Of a stretch of 64,000 nucleotides of DNA, positions 56,756 through 64,000 are shown piece after piece. The DNA comes from Acephala macrosclerotiorum (lineage: Eukaryota > Ascomycota > Leotiomycetes > Helotiales > Mollisiaceae): positions 46,034 through 110,033 of the forward strand of contig MU119389.1 of the NCBI GenBank assembly GCA_014904845.1. The letters run 5' to 3'. A model generated the notes under the pieces. It saw nothing but the letters and a program-made list of their open reading frames with translations. It was not told the origin of the DNA and did no database searches. The translations under genes and the position numbers were made by a program. Positions within the stretch are counted from its first letter, which is position 1. Each line of letters starts with the position of its first letter.

Positions 56756-59700
56756 ATGGCTGCAGATCTGCAAACCGTTGCGCAACTGCTTCAGGCCACT
56801 TTGGACCCTCGACAACATAAACAAGGTCAGCTTTACCCTCGCTGTTGGAGTGCCCAAGTTGGAGATTTGCTCACCTTTCGCAGCTGAGCTTGCTCTCAAA
56901 GAACAGGAGAAGCTACCAGGATTCTCTCTCTTGCTTCTCAATATTGTTGCGACGGACTCCTTACCTCTCAATACGCGACTTTCTGGAGCTCTGTTCTTCA
57001 AGAATTTCATCAAGTTTAACTGGGTTGTGAGTTGCTGGATGTGTTCAAGATTCGCAGTCTTCTGCTGACCCTAGTTCCTTCAGGACGAAGATGGAACATA
57101 CAGGCTTCCAGAGAACGAGGTGGTCACCATAAAGAAGGAATTGATAGGCTTGATGATATCTGTGCCGGCGAGTCTACAAGCTCAGTTGGGAGAATCAATC
57201 AGTTTGATCGCAGACTCTGATTTCTGGACCCGTTGGGACACACTGGTCGATGTAAGAAAATATTCCCAGTTGGTAATACACATGTGCTGATGTGGAACTT
57301 GCAGGATCTAGTGTCACGCCTGACTCCCGACAATGCGAAGGTCAACATCGGAGTGTTGGAAGTTGCACACTCAATCTTCCGAAGATGGAGGCCGCTCTTT
57401 TCATCCGATGAGCTTTACACCGAGATCAACCATGTGCTGGCAAAATTTGGAGAACCATACGTCCAGTTGCTTATCGTAAGACTCTTTGCCTTGAATACTG
57501 GGACAACACTGATTTAGCATGCACTAGAGTACCGATCGCCAAATAGACGCAAACAAGAACAACAAGGATGCATTGAAGCAACATGTAGAGGTCATGAATC
57601 TACTAGTGAAGCTATTCTTCGATCTCTCTTGCCAAGATCTACCTCCTATCTTCGAAGACAATCTTGCCTCGGTCACAGGGCTATTGCACAAATACCTCAC
57701 ATACGGCAATCCTCTCTTGGCCACGGATGATGACTCTGAATCAGGTCCCTTGGAATTTGTCAAGGCGGGAATATGCGAGGTCATGACTTTGTACATGCAA
57801 AAGTACGAGGATGCCTTCGGAGAGCTCTGCAAGCCCTTCATCACAAGCACATGGAACTTGTTGACGACAATTGGACCTGAGACAAAATTCGACATTCTCG
57901 TGAGCAAGGCATTGCATTTCCTGACCGCGGTTGCAAGCATCAACACCCATGCGCAGAATTTCAACAATGACGAGGTCCTGGGACAGGTGGTGGAGAAAGT
58001 CATCCTTCCTAATGTAAGCCTACGAGAGTCGGATATTGAGCAGTTCGAAGACGAACCTATTGAATACATTCGAAGAGATCTCGAGGGCTCGGATGCGGAT
58101 ACTCGGAGAAGAGCAGCCACAGATTTCTTGCGACAGCTTCTGGAGAAGTTTGAAGAGCTAGTAACAAGCGTCGTCGGCCGATACATCACTCACTATCTTG
58201 CTGCATTCAACAAGAATCCAAGCGAGTGGAAATCCAAGGATACTGCAGTCTATTTGTTCTCGGCTATTGCTGCTAAAGGGGTCATTACTACCACCCACGG
58301 AGTCAAGACAACAAATTCTCTGGTCAACGTCGTCGATTTCTTCCAAAACAACATCGCAAATGACCTTGTTGCTGATACAGGAGTGGAGCCCATTCTGAAG
58401 GTTGATGCAATCAAATTTCTCTACACCTTCCGCAGCCAGCTAACCAAAGCTCAATGGAGTGCTGCATTTCCACCGCTGGTCAAAAACTTGGCGTCTTCGA
58501 ACTACGTCGTGTACACTTACGCATCTATCGCTGTGGAGCGAGTCCTCTTCCTTACGAATGATGCAGGACAGCATATATTCGGTAAGGAAGAGGTCACTCC
58601 ACTTGCCAAAGAGCTATTGGAGCATCTATTCCAGCTGATAGAGAAGGACTCGGCGCCAGAGAAGGTCCAGGAGAATGAATTCTTGATGAGATGTGTTATG
58701 AGAGTCCTCGTTGTCATCAAAGACGGCGTCCTTCTAATCACCGACAATGTGCTTCAGCACCTCATCAAAATCACGGAGATCATCGGGCAGAACCCAAGCA
58801 ACCCACGCTTTTACTATTACCATTTCGAGGCAATGGGAGCACTCGTGAGATATACAGCTCCGTCGCAGCCAGAGAAGCTCGAGAATGACCTCTACCCACC
58901 ATTTGCTGGAATTTTGCACAACGATGTACAAGGTGAGACGTTACGCTTCAACTTGACAGAATTTCCGCTAATTTCACTACAGAGTTTATGCCATATGTCT
59001 TCCAGTTGTTCGCCGCTCTATTAGAAGCACGTCCAGAAGGCCCACTATCTGATTACTACAAAGCCCTCGTCGCTCCAATACTGATGCCAACTCTCTGGGA
59101 ATCGAGGGGCAATGTCCCTGCGCTTTCTCGTTTATTGTCGTCTCTTGTACCCCGGAGTGCGGCGGACATTATAGCAAACAATCAAGTTGAGCCGATCTTG
59201 GGCATTTTCCAAAAGCTTATGGCTGGAAAGTCCAAAACTGAACTCTACGCATTTGACGTCTTGGAGGCTGTCATCACGTCGTGCGAATCGTGAGTCTTCA
59301 AAATATAATCGAGGTGTATTTACTGATATTCGAGCTTAGGACCGTGATCCAGCAATATTTCCCGACCATTCTAACTATTGTTCTCACCAGACTGAACAAC
59401 AATCCGCCAGAGAAGTTCAAACAGCGATTTGTTCGATTCTACCACCTGATATCCTCACGCGATCGATCAGGCCTCGGTGCGGACTTCTTCATCCAGAATG
59501 CCGATATTGTCCAGGAGAATGTTTATGTCCCACTTTATCTCACCATCATTCTTCCGACAACCCAACAACTGGCTAAGCCTCTTGATCGCAAGCTCGCTGT
59601 GGTTTCATTGACCAAGACTCTGGCAGACTCGCAAGCATTCGCCGTCAGATACGTGAAAGGTTGGGCTAAGTCGTGTGAAGCCTTATTGAAGCTCCTCGAA

Positions 59701-59961
59701 AACCCACCTATGCCAGTCACCGGCGATGATATTGGCGTTGAGGTTGACGTTGATGATGTGGGTTTCGGCGTTGGCTTCACACCGTTGAATACATGCAAGA
59801 AGGTCCCAAGAGATGAGTGGCCAGAAGTGACGGATGTCAAGTCGTGGGTGGGATCATACCTCAAGGCTGCTGACGCGCGGCAAGGAGGGAAGATTGGGGG
59901 ATATGCAAACGAAAGGCTCTCATCAGAAGCAAAGACTGTTCTGGTTTCCTACATGCAATGA
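56756..59961 (+). CDS. cse1: Exportin-2 / importin-alpha re-exporter Cse1
   Basis: Karyopherin that returns importin-alpha to the cytoplasm with Ran-GTP. It starts MAADLQTVAQLLQATLDPRQ. A first intron (donor in the HKQG codon) leads to AELALKEQEKLPGFSLLLLN and the rest of the importin-beta N-terminal domain (NTRLSGALFFKNFIKFNWV). Further short introns give DEDGTYRLPENEVVTIKKEL, DLVSRLTPDNAKVNIGVLEV, then a long exon (STDRQIDANKNNKDALKQHV to HNDVQ), EFMPYVFQLFAALLEARPEG, and TVIQQYFPTILTIVLTRLNN. It ends with NERLSSEAKTVLVSYMQ. About 950 residues of HEAT repeats, normal length. The EYIRRDLEGSDADTRRRAAT stretch is a Cse1 signature. Confidence 0.94.
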
Positions 59962-61044
59962 AGATTGGACGAGTTTACGATGAATGATACCAAAGAGACA
60001 AGTGGATAATTGAACAGAAAAGCATGCAGGTGTATGTGGCATCTGAGGGAGAAATATCTGGGTCATTCAGCAAGTGGATTTCAAAAGCGGCAGAATTTTC
60101 TCTGCGTGTCTGTCAGCTGGGGCCTAGATAGATTGCAATGACGAGCCCATTCGATAATGTACCTGGTGTCGAGACGACTTGAACCTGATAGCACTCCCAA
60201 CATTGGACCAGCGTTATGGTTCCGGTGTTAGGAGTCCGATTCTCCGTGAGATGCAGTTGATGGGTAAGTACCCCATTCCCTTACCCCATTCCCTGGACCT
60301 CCTTGGCGGCGAGGAGCGCAACTTCCATTCTATTTAAGTCCCAAGATCTGGGTTTCAAGATCAGGCTAAAGTACGATGTTGAAGCCTTGGCCTGCTCGGC
60401 CGCTGTATTTGTGTTCACTTGTTCTTCGAAGCCGGTCTTCGCTAGACTTCCTTTCTCGTTCTCTCAAAATAAGCTTATTTCCACGAAATTTGGACGGATT
60501 AGGAACTGAGAGGCAAGGTCGGACTAATGTTTCACGCCGTCTCCTCCTTTTCATCCTTAGCGACCCGCCAAGCAGCACTAGGACAACGTGCACTTCAGGC
60601 AAGTCTCAATCAAGATCATGGGGTCGTCCTCACATTGTCATGTGCAGATTTAGGCACTTTACACTCCGCTCATCTATTCTCAGCGCGCCATATGTTTCAG
60701 CTCGGAATACAGATATTGCGGCGATTAAGAACCTTAAGAAGAAAGGAGCTCGATCTGAAAGTTTGTTTCTGGAAGGTGAAGTATTTAGCCAGTGATCCGA
60801 CGGCATACAGGACGTTTATTGGAAACAGCCTCCTTTCATATGGTTATATTAGCCACGCTCTCGGTGATGGGAGGCTTGCCATCTTGGCATCTGATGTTGG
60901 TGCCTTCCTTCTGAAATTCAGCTGTCATGTAAAACAGGTACCTGGACTTAATTCTGGTTTATATTTATGGGTAGCATTAGCATTCTCTCTTTCTTGCACA
61001 TTTCATCCTTGTTATTGTACATATTTTCAGTTCACACCAAAATT
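59962..61044. other. Intergenic, no gene seen
   Basis: Open frames at 60376-61087 have no family resemblance. Probably CSE1 3' flank and the former xylanase promoter. Confidence 0.45.
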
Positions 61045-61950
61045 ATGCTCAACTTCAAGAGTCTCGCGGCTGTTGCCGTACTTTTGAGCAATATCGATCT
61101 TGCTCTTGGCCAAGGTGCTGCTTGGTCTCAATATGAGTCTATCCGGTCCGACTGGAGATACGGATAGTGTTGATTTTGTCAAGGCTGAGGCATTGGGTGG
61201 GCTAGAACAGCTTGTGTTTCCGGATATACCTGTGTCAAGTCAAATGACTGTAAGTCTGCAACAATAATGGGGCGTGAAGAGTTTTAACCTGCAGCATAAG
61301 ACCACTCACAATGTATCACTGGGACTGCTTCCGTGAGCACGTCAACTCCTGCCACGACAACAGCTATTACTCTCGTGACATCGACCACCTCCGCTGGTGG
61401 CACAACAACAAGCACACCTCCAGGCTCTGGGGGCTCTGGCTATGGTACTGGGGGCGCCAACAGCATTGATGCTAAGTTTCGAGCGAAGGGAAATAAGTAC
61501 TTCGGCGTAGCCACTGACCAGAATCGCCTCACTATTGGATCCAATACTGCCATCATCCAAGCAGACTTTAGCCAAGCGACTCCAGAGAACAGTATGAAGT
61601 GGGGCACGACTGAAGGTTTGTAATCTCAACCAGCTGTACTACCGAAGTTGATCTGAATCCTAGCTTCTCAAAGCGCCTTCGGGTTTGCAGGCGCCGATTA
61701 TCTGGTGAGAACTACTCTCTGCTCACTTGAGATGTTGCGCTAACAACCCAGGTCAACTGGGCTACCACCAACCAGAAACTGATTCGAGGCCACACTTTGT
61801 GTATGTCGACCAAAACGTTGTTTGGTCCTGTTTCGCTGACCAGACTTCAGGCTGGTATTCTGAACTGCGGTCTTGAGTGTCCAATATCGCTTCGGCGGCT
61901 ACCTTGACCACCTTTGTTCTTCGGAACCACATTGCAACTGAATTGGGACG

Positions 61951-61953
61951 TTA
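61951..61953. repeat. Left target-site duplication TTA
   Basis: First copy of the 3-bp duplication bounding the MITE. Confidence 0.85.
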
Positions 61954-62236
61954 CGAGCCTGGGATCATAAGTCTGTGCTTTTCAGGCTGTTTTCAGGCTA
62001 CTTTTTCGCGAAGAACTTCAAAGTCCACGCCGTTACTTAAAAAGTATAAAACAACTACAAATTAAAATCTTTTAAGACCGTAGTTTATTATTTGACAAAA
62101 GCTAAAGTATCTTTTTACAAATTAATTAAGTATGTTTATATTTTGATTCAAAAGTCGATATTCGGTTTTAGCGTTTATTTGTTAGCGAGAAGCCCTGAAA
62201 AGCCCTGAAAAGCACAGACTTATGATCCCAGGCTCG
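61954..62236. mobile_element. MITE, 283 bp, inserted in the xylanase
   Basis: Perfect inverted termini of 33 bp beginning CGAGCCTGGGATCATAAGTC at both ends, followed inside each end by extra copies of TTTTCAGG. The interior is strongly AT-rich with no ORF. Direct TTA duplications flank it (61951-61953 and 62237-62239). Three-base TWA targets are typical of PIF/Harbinger-type elements; a Tc1/mariner TA target does not fit, because the TIR would then be asymmetric. Taking the element out would leave the xylanase codons on either side adjoining in frame, so the insertion hit an exon. Confidence 0.92.
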
Positions 62237-62239
62237 TTA
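62237..62239. repeat. Right target-site duplication TTA
   Basis: Second copy of the 3-bp duplication bounding the MITE. Confidence 0.85.
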
Positions 62240-63412
62240 CAAGGGAAAGATTTATGCTTGGGTAAGTCACCAACCAGTCCTTGTTCTTCAATCCGGGCCC
62301 TTCCATACAATTTTCCCTTCTCTGGTAAGATTACGAGGCAGCTAGCAATTTTCGGGAGTAAGCAATTTCTAGTTTTCTTTGCTCGCTTGAGAATTCAATG
62401 TTTGCTTGCAAAAAGCATCTTCACCTATTGTCCACACCCTCACCCTTAAAACAGGAATATTGATGCTAATTTGAGAATTTAGCGTGGTAAACGAGATGTT
62501 CGTACGTGTTATAGTTCCGGTCCCCCAAGCTGGTCATCAGGTCGCCTTGTCTCATGTTCGATCAATAGTAACCCTTGCTAACTTCAAAACTTCAACATAC
62601 AGGATGAGGTGAGCTCATAGATCCCTTCAAAACTCTTCTTTTTGAAATGCATATGCTTGAATATATCCATCCATACTACTCCAATGTTCAACGAGTTCAA
62701 CAGCTGACTCGTGTTCCTCAGGATGGATGCATGCGAACATTAGTTTGGTACAACGTATTAGGTGAGCGGTGAATCAAAGTATGCAAATGGGAGAAACAAC
62801 ACAAGCAACAATTTAGGGGAGAATTTCGTTTCCATCGCCTTCGCAGCAGCAAAACAAGCAGACCCTAACGCCAAACTCTACATCAACGACTACTACCTCG
62901 ACTCTGCAACCTATGCAAAGGTAACTACCGGTATGGTTGCGCATGTCAAGAAGTGGATTGCAGCGGGGATTCCCATCGAAGGTATTGGGTCGCAATCCCA
63001 CTTGTCTTCTGGACAGAGTTCCGGCATTGCTGGAGCTTTGGCTGTACTTGCTGCATCTGGCGTTGGAGAGGTCGCCGTTACCGAACTGGACATGATCAAT
63101 GCTGCTACTAGCGATTATGTTATGGTATGGATCCCAAAACTCATGACAGTTGGAGGATGATTACTGATAGGCATCATAGATCACTAACGCCCGTTTAAAC
63201 TTAGTCAAGTGCGTTGGCATTACGGTAAGAATTCTTCCATTCTCCAGGCCGGCTCAGGAGCGATTGGAGCAGTGCCTCTCACGACCACTATGTACATTCT
63301 TAAAACATATCAAAGCAGTAAAACTGATTTCAAGATAGATGTGGGGCGCCCGGACCCAGATTCGGGAGAGCAAGCAACAATCCATTGCTTTTCGATGCGT
63401 AAGTGAATCTTC

Positions 63413-63746
63413 TCTCGAGTCATATCTACCCTTCTGGTAGTCATCACAAGTTCTACTCGTTGCAACACTAAGAAGCATTCATCTGACTCCCAAGAATTCC
63501 TAATATGAAAGAGGTATGCTGACCCGAAGATCATGGTACAGTAACTACTCGCTAAAGGTAGCTTAAACTACAATTCTAAACGCTCTTTGAGTAGATATTG
63601 GTAGAAGATTTGTTAGGAACGGCAATCAGCGGAAGTATTGAGGGTCACCAGGGGCTGCAGCATTTCGTGACACACCAAAAATGGCCCGTGCGCATTGTCA
63701 ATAACCTCATTAACATACGTAAACAACTTTTTAAATCATTAATTAT
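63413..63746. other. Spacer between xylanase remnant and transposase
   Basis: Probably contains the terminal inverted repeat of the transposon whose gene starts at 63747, but the other end lies outside the window, so the boundary cannot be set. Confidence 0.4.
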
Positions 63747-64000
63747 GGCACTACAACTACGTCCACGACTTCGTCCGAGCACTCCCGATCGCGAAATCAA
63801 AACCAGAGAATATACCACCCCAAAGAAATCAAGTTTCTTTAGAGATTTCGATCGCGATGGCCGCACAAAGCCGTTTACTCGTATTTGCGAGCAGGCTGAA
63901 ATATCCCGCGAAACAGGCTATAGATGGCTACGAGAACGACGTGATATTGGGTCAGACGCGTGCCGTCGGAGTCGCAAGAGGTCAGAGATACTTGGACGAA
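63747..64000 (+). mobile_element. Tc1/mariner-like transposase, N-terminal part (runs off the edge)
   Basis: 84 codons in one open frame from MALQLRPRLRPSTPDREIKT. The helix-turn-helix region reads SSFFRDFDRDGRTKPFTRIC, then EISRETGYRWLRERRDIGSD and RRSRKRSEILGR. This order (KK-x-x-FF, I-C, TGYRWL-x-x-R-D-x-G, RR-x-RK) is typical of the DNA-binding part of fungal Tc1/mariner transposases. The DDE catalytic domain is beyond the window. No stop codon interrupts the visible part, so the copy could be intact. Confidence 0.75.

Larger units (their letters stand above)
61045..63412 (+). pseudogene. GH10 endo-beta-1,4-xylanase with N-terminal CBM1, inactivated
   Basis: A secreted xylan-degrading enzyme in origin: signal peptide MLNFKSLAAVAVLLSNIDLA, cellulose-binding CBM1 (only RTACVSGYTCVKSND remains intact after disruption), Thr/Ser/Gly-rich linker, then the GH10 barrel: [84 protein letters not shown], and [15 protein letters not shown] (the nucleophile Glu of TELD is present). 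Lesions: an insertion and stop within CBM1 (61140-61215), the 283-bp MITE within ELGRY/KGKIYAW, scrambled sequence where the acid/base Glu exon should be (62270-62700), and frame changes near the end (DSG... then RASNNPLLFDA). It does not encode a working protein as assembled. Confidence 0.85.

Noticed and set aside
61954..62236. Interpreting the 283 bp as an intron of the xylanase
   Set aside because: The ends are perfect inverted repeats with TTA duplications and lack GT...AG at the junctions.

Overview
The window is nuclear DNA from a filamentous ascomycete (Pezizomycotina). The gene content and the protein style are most like Leotiomycetes/Helotiales, which is an inference. Evidence for a fungus: genes carry short introns of about 45-60 nt with GTRNGT donors and YAG acceptors, they lie on both strands with no operons, and they include typical fungal families (SAT4-type membrane protein, fungal SDRs, RAN1/KSP1-type kinase, GH10 xylanase with a CBM1, TSC2, CSE1).

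Layout. 1-2212 (-) is the 5' part of a CENP-I/Mis6 kinetochore gene that runs off the left edge. 4282-6330 (+) is a twin-GNAT protein of the fungal GH3-GNAT type without a visible GH3 catalytic domain. 7475-8908 (-) is a seven-helix SAT4/rhodopsin-like membrane protein. 12160-13319 (-) is an SDR. 14657-16603 (-) is a KSP1/Ran1-type kinase. A gene-poor stretch of about 4.9 kb follows. 21546-23284 (+) is enolase-phosphatase E1 (UTR4). 26162-28478 (-) is a vacuolar amino-acid transporter (AVT1 type).

29.4-40.7 kb is a dense housekeeping block: BMT2 and RPL25 (divergent pair), TIM8, an alpha/beta hydrolase, an F-box/LRR protein, RAD9, and ATS1 and RPL7 (second divergent pair). RPL7 intron 2 contains a C/D-box snoRNA whose 14-nt guide matches a universal 25S rRNA segment. 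41.5-43.6 kb holds degenerate coding remnants. 44.4-47.1 kb carries ISA2 and an SDR. 47.6-48.6 kb is a frameshifted nuclear-type protein. 49.3-50.4 kb is a transcription-factor-like protein. 51.0-60.0 kb holds the large divergent genes TSC2 (-) and CSE1 (+).

The right end (61-64 kb) is accessory. A GH10/CBM1 xylanase is broken by frameshifts and by a 283-bp MITE with 33-bp perfect inverted repeats and TTA target duplications. A Tc1/mariner-like transposase gene begins at 63747 and runs off the right edge.

Functional themes are ribosome biogenesis and translation (BMT2, RPL25, RPL7 with its snoRNA, ATS1), chromosome segregation and checkpoint (CENP-I, RAD9), mitochondrial biogenesis (TIM8, ISA2), nutrient signalling (TSC2, KSP1-like kinase, AVT1), and nuclear transport (CSE1). 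Family names come from reading the translated sequence, not from a database search.
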